Positions 1-10,484 are shown, counted from the stretch's first letter. The stretch is DNA of 64,000 nucleotides from Adiantum capillus-veneris (GCA_014529385.2 CM043942.1:34616469-34680468), one strand, 5' to 3'. Translations and numbers: made by a program. The notes: generated from the letters alone by a model not told the origin.

Positions 1-3000
1 GTGATAGTACAGACCATGTAAGAAGAGATTGTGATTATTTTAGTGATGCTTTGTCAAAAGATGTTGTCTTTTTTAAGGATGGTAAAATCCACTTAAGAGA
101 GACAGGTCTACCCTTGAGAACTAACTTTGGGAAGGGGGGAATGCAAACCTTAGTTGAAGATATGGCAACTAAGCATGTCACCTCTTCAGTTGAGGCAGCT
201 ACTTATGGAGTAAAAATTGAACATTTTTGTGATGAAGAGGTGAGTGACCATCATGGTCAAATTTGGCTAAATGTCATGCAATTAGCTAAAAAGGGAAAGC
301 TTACAAAAGATATTCTACATGAAGCAGGTGATTGCATATGTCTAGAAAAAGGATGGAATGATCCAGTGGACTCATTGTCAGTGCATGCCTACATTACAAA
401 ATGCCAACAAAATGAGGCAATTGTAGAAGAGAAGCGCAGACGTGAGAATGCTGATGAAGGACCATCAAGAAGAGCTTCTAGAAGTGGGGGAAGAAGCGAC
501 TCAATGCCTTCTCAAACACCCTCAACACAAGGAGCATCTCCACCTGAAGTACTCATGGAGGAGTCTACAACAGGAAAGAAGAAAGAGCCAACAAAAGGTA
601 AGACAAAAGGCCCAACTTATAAACTACAATCTGATATTGAGGTTGCTACAGATTTAAAGAAATTCTTGGAGGAAAGGATCTTGAATAGCAAGATTGAGTT
701 TACTCTGGGAGAAGCTCTTGGCATTGCAAAGCGTGAATTCCATGAGGAGATCATTGACATCATCAAGAGGAAGAGGCAAACCCTTGTTGAAGTTTCTCAT
801 CCACAGGTTGAAGGGGAAACCTCGAAGACACAAGGGATGCAACTGCAAAATAAGGAGAATGATGGATCTGTGGTAGGATGCTACCAATCTAGTGGGAGAG
901 TGAAGCAAGTGCATTTCTCAAATGATGATGAAGAAGTTGAAGATATTCCTAGGAGGTACTATTCAGGAAGTCATTGGGCAAGGGCTACTACAAAAACTTT
1001 GGTCAAGGTAGGTGATCTTGAAGAGCCATTTGTTGCCTTGATTGACCATGGTTCAGAAATAAACATAATGTCAAAGAGTCTCTACAACAAGTGCAAATGG
1101 CCGATAGACAGAGATCATGGATGGATGGTAAAAGTGGCAAACAATTCATCCGGTGAATTGTATGCAGCATGTCCAGGTGTGAAGGTAACAATAGGTGATG
1201 TAAAGATTGAACAAAACTTCTTTGTACAGGATACATCTTCATATCATCTCATCCTTGGACAACCCTACATTGTGGGAGTTCGAATGGAAACAAAGGTAAT
1301 GGATGATGGTTTAGCATATGCTAGGATACGTAGCAAAGATGGTAAACGAGCTGTCCAATTTCTCACAGTTTGTGTAAACCATGAAAGAAATCGTGACAAC
1401 CTCAGAGAACATCCTCTACCAAAGGTGAGAAAAGAGTTTCATGATCATAGAGAAATGATGGGTTTTGGCCAAGTACCATTGTAAAGCGGGATTGCAGTGG
1501 TACAGAAAGAAAAAGGGTCTCTCCTGATCCAAAAATAGGTGAAGCTTTTTCAACGAGCTCCTTGGTAACAAAGAATGGATCAGTATGTTTTACAAAACTT
1601 GAATATTTGAAGAGATGTGAGAGGCAATATGTGCATAATGTACAAATAGGCATGAAAAAGAGTGGGTTGCTAGAGCCTACTGAAAATGTTTTGGGTTTGT
1701 GTGAACAAGTTTCTTTTGTAGATACTATGGGTGAGCTTGATGCTATAATGGGGTCTAATTTTCATCTTGAAAATGAAGTTGTGGAAGTTTGCTCTATGGA
1801 AATGTATCAAGTAATAGAAGCCTTTAAAGAAAGCCAAACAGTTGGCCCAGAAGTCCATATTGAAACTATATACAAGAGTGTAGCAAAGAAGGTGAAACCA
1901 ATAGCTTCACCCTTACCACCCAACAACAGAGAAAAGATTGAGCAGGCTTCTTTACAACCAAGTTTGAGGAATCCTAAAAGGATTGGGCATACCTTCACAA
2001 AGGAGTCTTTCCAAGACTTGTAGATTGGTCGCAAGGAGTTTCTAACACAGGAGGAGACAAAGTGCTTCAAAGAAATGCTTTCAAAGCATGGTAAGGCTTT
2101 TGCATTTGAGCCACATGAGATAGGATGTGTTGATCCTTCTATTGTAGCTCCTATGGTAATTTTCACAATACCGCATGTGCCTTGGAATCTGCGGCCTATT
2201 CCGGTTCCAAAGGCTCATTTGCCAAAGTTAGTAGAGCTACTGAATGAGAAAATCAAAATGGGAATCTTGGAGCCTTCTTGTGCTCCATACTCAAACAGGT
2301 GGTTCACAGTTCCGAAGAAGAATGGTTCTCTACGCTTCATCCAAGATATGAAACCAGTGAACAAGGTGACAATTAGAAATGTAGGTATAGGTCCAATTGT
2401 GGATGAGTTTGCAGAGGCATTTGTAGGGAGGGCAATCTACTCAATGGGGGATCTCTACTCAGGGTATGATCAATTTCAGCTTGCAATCGAAAGCAGAGAC
2501 TTGACAACCATGAGGACACCTTTGGGTTTGGTAAGGATGTGTACCTTGCCACAGGGAGCAACCAACTCAGTTGCACATATGATGAATGGGATGAATAAGG
2601 TCTTACGTGACTTTATTTCTCAAATCACAATGCCCTTCATTGATGATTTGCCTATTAAAGGATGTGAAGAAAGTGACAAAGATGAAGCTTTGGATCTCAA
2701 GGGATGTCGCAGGTTTGTGGTAAATCACATAAATGATTGTGATAAAATTTTGTCTAGGTTGGAAGAAGTGAATCTTACATTGTCAGGGAAAAAGTCTATG
2801 TTTGGTGTCAATGAAGTACTTATTGTGGGGCACATGTGTGGGCCATATGGTAGGAAACCTTGTCCAACAAAGGTAGATTCCATCCAAAGAATGAAAGAAA
2901 CGTGCACTAGCATCACTGAGGTTAGAAGGTTTCTGGGAGCATGTGTCTTCTATGTTATTTGGATTCCACATTATGCACATGTAGCTGATCCTCTTTATCA

Positions 3001-3625
3001 GATTCTTAGAAAGAATAAGAAGTTTAAATGGACAGAAGCACATGTAAAATCCATGAAAAAGCTAAAGGAGTTGCTCCAATCAGCAAGAACTTTGAGAAAG
3101 GTAGACTATGAGTGTCAAAGGCCAGTAATTGTGACAGTAGACACCAGTCCTACAGGGATTGGATGGGCAATAGGGCAAGATGACAAAGAAGGACACAGGT
3201 ATTTGGTAAGATTTGGAGCAAAGGTGCTAAGTGCTCGCCAAAGAAACTATCCACAGATAAAGAGAGAGTTATGGGGTATGGTTACAGCCTTGAAAAGTGG
3301 GAAAGAGTACCTAATTGGTGCATGTGTGGTTGTAGAAATAGATTGTCTACAACTTCTTGGGATGATTACAAGCTGCTCAACTCCATACATTGCTATGTTG
3401 CGGTGGATTGCCTACATTAAGTCCTTAAATCCTGAGTTTAAGCACATTGCAGGTAAAGACAATACAGTGGCAGATATGCTATCAAGGGCAAGGTATGAAG
3501 ATGAGTCACAAATGATTGACGAGGGAGATGATGTAGGCACAAAGTTCTATTCTATCTCTCATGTCAAAGGTAACAATGTCTGCATGACTAATCTACTTGA
3601 ATCATTCTTGAAAGAGTTTTATCCA
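1..3625 (+). mobile_element. Ty3-like retroelement remnant of fungal type
   Basis: Two consecutive reading regions give, in order, a Gag-like linker, an aspartic protease, reverse transcriptase and RNase H, the order of a Ty3-type gag-pol. The left end runs out of the window. After RNase H the element stops near 3620 with no integrase and no recognisable LTR, so its 3' part is missing. The reverse transcriptase and RNase H resemble the lineage best known from basidiomycete genomes (FIDD box followed by LPIKG; VDTSPTGIGW at the RNase H start) more than usual plant chromoviruses. That comparison is from memory. The right boundary is estimated from where the minus-strand histone-like homology begins. 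Confidence 0.75.
3..1484 (+). pseudogene. Gag C-terminal region and retropepsin
   Basis: The frame is open from the window edge to a TAA at 1482, so the true start lies outside. The first ~330 residues are a hydrophilic linker with a basic, Ser/Pro-rich stretch (about residues 135-190 counted from position 51). An aspartic protease follows. The catalytic triad is Asp-His-Gly (GAC at 1044) in FVALIDHGSEINIMS, where DTG or DSG is usual, and the second part ILGQPYIVGV (about 1251-1275) is the ILG-type flap/strand motif. The His in the triad is unusual and may indicate inactivity. The next region continues in another frame, so a frameshift lies just upstream of the TAA. Polyprotein processing is the family role. 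Confidence 0.7.
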
Positions 3626-3658
3626 TCATTCTTACAAGTCTATCAGATATCTCCTTGA
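1485..3658 (+). pseudogene. Reverse transcriptase-RNase H region
   Basis: In the frame of 1562 the sequence is coding through the preceding TAA and reads to 3658, broken only by one in-frame TAG at 2021. From 2075, residues ~40-215 are reverse transcriptase: WFTVPKKNGSLRFIQDMKPV (fingers), MGDLYSGYDQFQ (first catalytic Asp), LPQGATNS, and FIDD at residues 188-191 (the YxDD box, 2636). RNase H begins at VTVDTS (Asp356, 3140), with Glu in KRELWG, Asp in EIDCLQL and the terminal DNTVADMLSR. The last ~12 residues are probably not element-derived. Integrase is absent. The RT and RNase H active sites look complete, but the stop, the frameshift and the missing 3' half make it a dead copy. Confidence 0.8.
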
Positions 3659-3881
3659 CAACTCTCATGAAAGAGAGCTTTGGAATCAGTAGACAAGTAG
3701 ACTTTTGTGCTTTTCTTATTTCTCTTAGGGATTTCACCTGATAATTCAATATTTTTCTGGCATTGGGCCTCTGACGAGGTAGTGGAGGGGGTGCTTTCTC
3801 TGCATCTTTCTCAGCATCATCTATTTCTGGATCAGTTGGGGCTTGGTAGACCTTCCTTGCAGTTTGCTTATTCCTCGCCAT
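3588..3881 (-). pseudogene. Histone H3 variant N-terminal fragment, CENH3-like
   Basis: The 97-codon minus-strand frame starts MARNKQTARK, 9 of 10 residues as in histone H3. It then has a divergent acidic/proline-rich tail (residues 11-45) in place of the canonical H3 tail, followed by SLREIRKAQKSTCLLIPKLS and FMRVVKEISDRL. These match the alphaN helix and start of the histone fold (H3: [20 protein letters not shown]). A divergent tail and LLIP are typical of centromeric H3. Homology stops at residue 82, exactly before GTAAGA, a good splice donor (GT at 3635-3634). The retroelement begins within ~15 bases. It is therefore either exon 1 of a gene whose intron was hit, or a captured fragment. 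The remaining histone fold is not in the window. A non-centromeric divergent H3 is the alternative. Confidence 0.75.
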
Positions 3882-3899
3882 TTGGGTAAAAGAACACAC

Positions 3900-4470
3900 C
3901 ATGCGATAGACGCGTCAGCCACAACCTTCAAGATGTTTCTATCGCGCTGTGTGAAGAGAAGGGTGACAACAACACGACGCGATAGAAGGGTGACCCTGGC
4001 TCTGGAATACGTCCGTATCGCGTCGTATGTGATCACTGGAACCTCCAAATAAAATCTCACAAAACGCCCTGTACGATGTGATAGAGGGCGCACCCACACC
4101 CTAGAACATCACCGTATCGCGTCGTATGCGAGCTGTGAAAACTTTAAGTAAGCCGAGCAAGATCCCCGCACGACACGAACAGAGCCTCACCTGACCGTTG
4201 CAACATGCGTCTATTGCGTCGTATGGGAAGCCATGAGTATTTCAAAAAACAAGACCTTCACAATGCGATAGAGGGCACACAAACACCTTAGAACATCCTA
4301 TAGAGTGTCGTATGCGAGTTGTGAAATCTTTTAGTTAGCCGAGCAGAAACCCCCGTACGACGCGATGAGAGGCTCACCTAGGCTTTGCAACTTGCGCCTA
4401 TCGCGTCGTATGGAAAGCGGTAGAAGGTGCGCTCACATGCCCAACACATCCGGGTCGCATCGTTTGAGAA
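3900..4470. repeat. TATCGCG-motif tandem array, left
   Basis: About two copies of a ~187-base unit, each made of two ~95-base half-units. A core close to TATCGCGTCGTATG appears at about 4015, 4111, 4209, 4298 and 4396, with inverted forms (CGCGATA) at about 3903, 3975, 4082, 4265 and 4357. The region is richer in CpG than its neighbours. It lies between the H3-like start and the symmetric promoter, so it could be 5' leader or intron of that gene. It could instead be a subterminal repeat region of a DNA transposon. Confidence 0.8.
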
Positions 4471-4576
4471 GAAGCTTGGCTTGGCTTAGTGGACGGATGA
4501 CTCAAAGTGCGGGTAGTTGAGGACGACACGACACGAATGTTGAGTATGGGAGAAAGCACGAAATGAAAACGTGACA

Positions 4577-4692
4577 AAGCTTTATATACATAAGAACGTT
4601 CGTACGACGACCGTTGTGCGCAGGCCACGTGGCACATGTGCATGGTTGACACGTGTCACTAACGGTCATATTTCGGATCTTATATAAAGCTT
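4577..4692. promoter_or_regulatory. Symmetric bidirectional promoter with two TATA and two G-boxes
   Basis: An imperfect inverted repeat is centred near 4636. The outer arms are AAGCTTTATATA (4577-4588, a TATA box for the minus strand) and TATATAAAGCTT (4681-4692, a TATA box for the plus strand). Inside are GACCGTT (4609-4615) and AACGGTC (4661-4667), resembling MYB-core sites. Two perfect palindromic G-boxes follow, GCCACGTGGC (4624-4633) and GACACGTGTC (4648-4657), the ACGT core bound by plant bZIP/bHLH factors. The outward TATA boxes point to the H3-like frame (start 3881) and to the unknown gene (start 5217). Transcription is inferred. Confidence 0.65.
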
Positions 4693-4819
4693 GGTCTCGA
4701 ATTTTAAGAATGTTGCACGTTCACTTGTCACATACGACGCGAGATATTATCCATTTTTGTGTACTAATCCTCTCGTCCCGCATGGCCTCATCCGTTGCAA
4801 TTGCACATCGGTGGTCCCT

Positions 4820-5145
4820 CCTCTATCGCGTCTTTCGGGGCCTCTATCGCGTCTTTCAAAGTTCTCGTTTTCTTTGTTGTGGCTTTGTCTCGCACGACGT
4901 GCAGAGAAGCAATTCCAAAGTCTGGGTCCAGCGCGTATCGCGTGGTTCGGGGTTGTTTTCCGTTTTGGCGTGGCTTTGTCCCACACAACGCGCACGGAGG
5001 CACTTCCAAAGCTTGGGTCCAACGCGTATCACGTGGTTCGGGGTTGTTCGTTTTGATGTGGCTTTGTCCCGCACAACGCGCAGGGAGCAAGTTCCAAATC
5101 TTGGGTCCAAAATGTATCGCGTGGTTCGGGTTTCTCATTGGCACT
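4820..5145. repeat. TATCGCG-motif tandem array, right
   Basis: Two short copies of CTATCGCGTCTTTC (about 4821 and 4841) precede three tandem copies of an ~90-base unit. The units start at TGGCTTTGTC at 4880, 4971 and 5059. Each contains GTATCGCGTGGTTCGGG (one copy has TATCACG). The core resembles the array on the other side of the promoter, here in plus orientation. Several overlapping open frames in this stretch arise from the repetition and are not genes. Confidence 0.8.
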
Positions 5146-5216
5146 AGTACATTTGCAAACGTTGGGTGTATTTCCATACCTTTTACCTAGCTTCACCTGT
5201 CGAATTTTCCTCTACC

Positions 5217-6792
5217 ATGATTGAAGGCCGGGAGGAGATTTTGGAGGAGGGTCCAAGTGAGAAACTATTGGTGGCTGTGATGGATGGTGGTGACATGGAG
5301 GTGTACACCAAAGCATATGAAATATTCAACCCTGTGTTTGATCTTGCAGCTTTGTTAGACCATTTGAAAGACTTCTTGGCAGAAGAATTCAAAGAGTTTG
5401 AAGAGGCAGTTGAAGGCAAGTGTTTGGTTTTAGATGGGAAGCCTAACCGAATATACTACAAACTCAATTGAGAAGAGCAAAGTAACAAGGAGGTTTGGAA
5501 GATTTTCTAAGAAGACTTCCGTTGTTTGTCCACCTACCATTTCTTGTCAATTACATTTAAAACCTTGTAACCTTGCTCCAAAAGAAGTTGCTTTTATTTT
5601 CTTTTTGTTCCTTAAAGTTGACATGCAAGGCAAAGCTGATGAAGTGAAAGATACAGATGAGGCAACAAATAAAAATGTTTCCACAGTTTTGCAGCTTGAG
5701 AAAAGTGAAATTCTAGAAGAGGAGGAAGTTGATGTTGCAGCTGAGGAGCAAGAGAGTGCAAATTTTGATGTTGCTCAATTTAGAGCTAGTACTATCATTG
5801 ATGAGCCAACAGATGAGGTAGAGGTATCTGAAGCTTCCCTTACTATTCCAAACCTTCCCTACTTCTTTATCAATGGGAAAGAGTATATCCCTCTCCATCA
5901 TATCCAGTGTCTGCTTAATATGAGGGAAGACTACTGTATTGCAATCATTTTTGAAGCTTCTGAGGTGGCCAAAGATTTTATTGACACAGAAGAAGATTCA
6001 AAAGAGGAGTTTTTGGCACTTGATCTTCATACATCCAATAAAGATTTTTTACCTGCTCCTGATGCACTTGCTCTATGCATGAGACGAGTGGAAGAGGAAA
6101 AACCTTCCCTCAAAGATGAGGATTTTGAGAAGAGGCTTGTTGAGCTTGGCATCCAATCTTTTGGCAGAGACTTTAAGCTGAAAAAAATTGGAAAGGAAGT
6201 TGACATAAGAGAGATGATCGGATCATGCAATCTCCTTCAAGAAAAAGTCATTGCCGAAGATGAATTGCAAAAGGTGATCTCGCTACTCAAATCTTTCTTT
6301 TTTTTCAAGTTAGTTTTAATTACTCATTGTCTTGTTTTGCAGATTGAACTCCTTGACAAAGACAATTTTCTTGGGAGAGCTAAAGGCTCGAGAGGGAAAG
6401 CAATAGAGGGCTCTTCAAGAAGGGATGCCTCCTCTCTCATGCACTACATGCCTACATTGGATAGTGCCACCTTCTGTGCTTTCCACATGCAGTATTCTGA
6501 AGATCCTGAGTTGCCAATGTTTGCACTGAAGATATTGTCACGATTTTTAGGGTACACTCCCCTTCAAATCAATGCAAACAAGATCATGCTACTTGAGAGA
6601 GCAGGAGAACTTCGAATGTTTGGATATGCTGCAGGATTCAATGCCTCAAGAGCAAGATACTTTCTTTGCTACTCTAGCTATGCAGCAGCAGCTGAGGAGA
6701 CAAATGTCAACCTTCTTGGGGGCTATAAAAGAAGAAAGTTTTTGAGATATAGGAGTGAAATTCCTAGAGATATAAAAAAAATCAAAAACTGA
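5217..6792 (+). CDS. Unrecognised three-exon gene, acidic protein of 430 residues
   Basis: I do not recognise the family. The model is exon 1 5217-5415, exon 2 5630-6273, exon 3 6343-6792, which keeps one frame from ATG to TGA and gives 430 residues. Intron 1 (214 bases) uses a GC donor in the strong context AAG|GCAAGT and ends ATGCAAG. Intron 2 (69 bases) is AAG|GTGATC to TTGTTTTGCAG. Exon 1 is acidic and helical (DLAALLDHLKDFLAEEFKEF). Exon 2 has a very acidic stretch, then NLPYFFINGKEYIPLHHIQC. Exon 3 is basic at its end (YKRRKFLRYRSE). The long open frame, in-frame splicing and upstream TATA box at 4681 suggest a real gene, possibly carried by a transposon. An alternative without intron 1 would need a frameshift. 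Confidence 0.55.
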
Positions 6793-6881
6793 TGTAAATT
6801 TGACAATTTTTTGCACCAAAATATCTTGTTTGAATTTGGATCTCTTTAGACAGATTCAGTACAAAGTTTCAAAGTGAAGCA

Positions 6882-7121
6882 TTAATCTCGGATCTGTGGT
6901 TGAGCAGCATGGTTGTTTGATCTCATCTGTTGTAATTGCCTCCTATAGAACCAATTGAATAATTCCTTTAGTGCATTGCTCCTTGTTTGTCCACCTCCCT
7001 TTCTCGTACATTTGAAAAAAGAAGTCCTCGCTTGATAGTGAGATTTTTCCATTCCTTGAGTATTCCATGTTGCAAGGGGTCCTTGTTTTGCAAAATATGG
7101 TCCATGCAGGTACAGAATATG
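6882..7121 (-). pseudogene. Gene D, intact C-terminal exon (transposase-like)
   Basis: After the acceptor TTTATTTTTAG the minus strand is open for 79 codons to a TAA at 6884-6882. It reads HILYLHGPYFAKQGPLATWN, then GMEKSHYQARTSFF and RKGGG, ending in a basic NALKELFNWFYRRQLQQM segment. It joins in phase 0 to the preceding exon ending ITYYL across an 85-base intron (7122-7206; donor TTG|GTAAGT). The GMEKSH...RKGGG pattern reminds me of C-termini of large transposase-like families seen in animals and seed-free plants. That is a recollection, not a search. The gene converges on the unknown plus-strand gene, 89 bases away. Confidence 0.6.
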
Positions 7122-7206
7122 CTAAAAATAAAAAAAAAGTTAGTTGAACTCAATAGGATGCAAAGTAAAATACTATACAGACTTTAGAAAGTAATTGAAT
7201 ACTTAC

Positions 7207-8546
7207 CAAGTAATATGTGATGTCTTTTTCTCCCCAAGCATCTGTAATAGCAATTATTAAAAGCTTTATTTTCTTTTTAAAGTCATCTGCATAAGTAGCA
7301 GAGCTAACTTGTTGTCTCAAAACTTTCAAAAAATTGTCGAGCTTCTTCCACACTTCCATGCGTTTGTTGGCTACATCTGGTTACTTTTGACATTGGTTGT
7401 TATAACACAAAGATCCTCCCAACAGTTCCACATAGCATCAACTTGTTTGTTGTCATGGTTACTCAAAAATCTTCTGGCTTTTGCTCCACCCATTGAAACG
7501 TCTTGCAAAACATCCCCGGTTCCTTTTGAAAGAGTGGGATCTTTTTTTAGATGCACTTGATCACCATGAAAACCCATTTGAGAGAGCAAAGCCTCACATT
7601 TTTCTATGCACTCGTTTGCAAGTTTAGTTGGCTTAATAGAATATGCATAGTCAAGATGGAGTCGAAGCAATTTGTCCAAGATTCTAATCTCTGCATGCAT
7701 TGTGCATATATGTACATTTTTTAAATCTATTGTTAGAATTGGATCCCAAATCATAGAAGACAATGGGTAGTCGATGACGTTAACACTATTCCTCGATGGT
7801 TATTTTCCAACCTCGTGTTTTGCAAGCCATCCTTTTGTTCCAGTGCTTGCCATGTAATATAGACATGGATACTTGGTATAATTGGCACCTCCACATACAC
7901 CGAACATGCACTTTAATGCTTTTAGGTCGGCACTCAAGTTCCATTCTACAAAAAAGTCACCCATGCCATCTACACACAGTTTTTCACCAGCATTTTGGTC
8001 CTATATAACAAAAGGGATATCGGTCTGCAAAAACAGCCATTTCAATGTATCGTGATTTTCTACTGGTATTTGAGCTGCTCCGATCCACCAAAGTTCCATT
8101 TCTGATTGAGTTTTGTGGTATAGGGAATCAAGCTTACCCTGGCTATAGTCCAATGCTCTATTCATAAGGGATATGGATACTCTTTCCATTTTTTGACATT
8201 TTTGAATTTGAGCTTCATCCAATTTCAGAACAGATATAAGTTTTCCTTCACAATCTACTTCTTGCATATTATAGTATCTCACCATAGCAGATTGAACATT
8301 TTTTATACTCATCCAAATGTTATTAAAAACATTAAACTCAAAAGAAGATTTTTTTTTCTATTTTTCATATGGTATCGTTCCTTCTATATGATAGTACTCT
8401 CCAAAATGTTCGGGTATTTCTTCGTTTAATAGAGTCCTAACTTTCCCAAAATTATGAGGCCTAGGAAGCCCAAAAGATTTAATCTTGTAATACTTTAAAA
8501 CCTGAAACCAAGTTTTAGAGATGGCCCTGTAACCCCTTCTACTCAC
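7207..8546 (-). pseudogene. Gene D, middle region (transposase-like)
   Basis: From the left LTR boundary at 8546 the minus strand reads in a single frame to 7371, interrupted only by TAG 8360-8358, TAG 8003-8001 and TAA 7802-7800. One frameshift near 7370 then leads to the exon end at 7207. Segments in order are a basic helix-turn-helix-like start (SRRGYRAISKTWFQVLKYY), MELWWIGAAQIPVENHDTLK, then CVDGMGDFFVEWNLSADLKA followed by a cysteine pair region with TKYPCLYY. HAEIRILDKLLRLHLDYAY and SMGGAKARRFLS come last. Asp-rich strands and a late HAE helix would suit an RNase H-fold transposase, but this is inference. The 5' half continues beyond two retrotransposon insertions at 22259-22942. Confidence 0.55.
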
Positions 8547-10138
8547 TGTAACATTTAATGGCCTAATAACTTATGTGTAGCGGAAATTAGCATGAACATA
8601 GTTGGCATTTCATTAGAATAGATTCCCAATGAGAATTACAAGAGTGCTTGGGTGGAGAGAGCAACAAAAAGCATAACACCTAGTTAGATAGCATCGACAA
8701 TACTTTCAAAAGAGAGAGAAATTAAGCTATTGACAACAGTTGAGGACCGGATTTGCATGGAGCCGGTCCCCCCTCCAAAAGGCTTTGTATTATGGTTTCT
8801 CCCATCAAGAGAGACATTGTACAATAAAATTCTTTGTGTTCCTTCAAGACTAGCTAGTGCAATGAAGATGGAAACTTCCTACACTAAGCAAAACACTAAA
8901 CAAACACAACTTGAATTATCCCCGTTCTCAGACCCAAGACCTCACACACCTTCGAAGATGGTGAGAGCTAGAAGGGTATGAGAGTAGATTGAGAGGAATA
9001 AGGAGTATCTTACGAGAAAGATGTACATCTCCTCACATAATCACTCATATGTAGCATAGCTTAGCTTGGTAACTAGCTTGGTAGAGGAGATGAGCATGCA
9101 TTGAATCTTGGCTCTTGGTTGGATTTGCATCCACATGCCAAGAGAGTGTTGATGTAGGCTTCTATCTCACAAGCCTGGAGTAGGTGATGAGTTATCCATT
9201 AAAGCTTGGGAAGAGATAGTCTTCTCTTTCTTCACACATGAGCTTGTGTGAGTGTGTGTGTGTTAATGCCTTGCAAAAATCAGCCACCTCTCTCTCTTGG
9301 GCGAGCCCTCTTGCTAATTGCTCTTGCTGAAGCCTCATTGGCCCTCCCCAAGTCAAGCCAATTACAATTAAGCAGCATAAGTGATAGCCTTCTAACATGT
9401 GTCCCCCTTTCCCCTTTTGTGAGAGCTTTAGGTAATGAAATAATTAAACTAAACTCTCATTGGACCCCTTTGCCTCCTGGCCAATAGGAATCAGGCAAGC
9501 CATGGGGCTCCTGAATGCTCATTGGTCCCCTTGGGAGACTGCCCAATAGTCTTCTAGGAGACTTAATTCTCATTGGTTTATTTTATTAAAATTTTTAAAA
9601 TTAATTAAACTAAATTTACTCTAGCTTAATTCTCATTGGTCCACTTCAAGGGTCATCCAATAGAAATTGGGCACACCTTGTGGGCATCTGGCCTAGGGAG
9701 CTGACATGTGTCCCTCATTCCCTTTGTCTAAAGGGAGCCTGTGTGTGTGTGTGTGTGTGGATTTCTCTCTCATCCCCTATCTTTAGGGCTCGCCCCCTCC
9801 CATGTAGGGATGTGCAAAGACTTTTAGGGCACACACAAAGCATCCAATTTTCCCTAGGGTTGACCTTTGGACACAACCTTTGAATTTTGGAACCTTAGCA
9901 TTTTGGAAGTCTTAATGGGCTGAACCTTAGGGTCTTTTTAGCCCATTGTTGCACATGGCTCTTTTGCAGATGGCCTCCCCTTTGGATCCCTATTTTCCCT
10001 CCTTTGGATCCCTACTGTGGTCGGTCTGCTAGATTAACCAATATTCTAGCTTTTTCTCCCCTGGCACTTCCCCACATTAAATGATCAGTTTAATATGAGA
10101 AAATCATTTAGGAGAATTATATATTGATTATTATGACA
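8547..10138 (-). repeat. 3' LTR of the chromovirus
   Basis: It pairs with 15829-17416 over its whole length and has TG...CA ends. It contains a short GT run near 9743 and repeated segments resembling CTCATTGGTCC and CCAATAG (about 9456-9665). On the element's strand it follows the polypurine tract. Open frames inside it are present in both LTR copies and show no coding signal. Confidence 0.95.
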
Positions 10139-10153
10139 TTACCTCTCTCTTGA
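10139..10153 (-). other. Polypurine tract of the chromovirus
   Basis: On the minus strand the sequence before the 3' LTR is CAAGAGAGAGGTAA, a purine run directly next to the LTR's TGTCATAA-side end. This is the usual plus-strand primer position. Confidence 0.75.
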
Positions 10154-10484
10154 AATCATAGTCGTCCTCGACTATGGTGTAGAGAAGATAAAGCATATTC
10201 ATGAGTCCTTTTCTTAGCGGGTAGAGGATCCCTATGTTACCCTACGACATCATTCCACAATGGATGACTAGTCCATTTGGCGCTTGAGAGCCTGAGGCTG
10301 CCGCAAGCATGTCTACACATTAGTCCTATCAGTCTTCCATAGTAGAGTGACAAGCTCTACTTGGTGTTTGGGAGACGTCGTCTCCGCAAACTTGATCTAA
10401 GCATGGATACTACTTCATTTTTTAAGAAAAAGAGAGTCTTATAAGACAAAAACTTTGTTCATTTTTAACATTTTGTACATTTGC

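Noticed and set aside
4653-5190. Overlapping open frames of 120-165 codons on both strands
   Set aside because: They come from the ~90-base tandem repeat, which lacks stops in several frames. The translated sequence simply repeats the unit.
8730-8981. An 83-codon frame also present at 16012-16263
   Set aside because: It is duplicated only because it lies in both LTRs of the chromovirus. No coding evidence.
10100-10484. Extra gene between chromodomain and 3' LTR
   Set aside because: No frame of useful length. It is the normal non-coding 3' region of the element.
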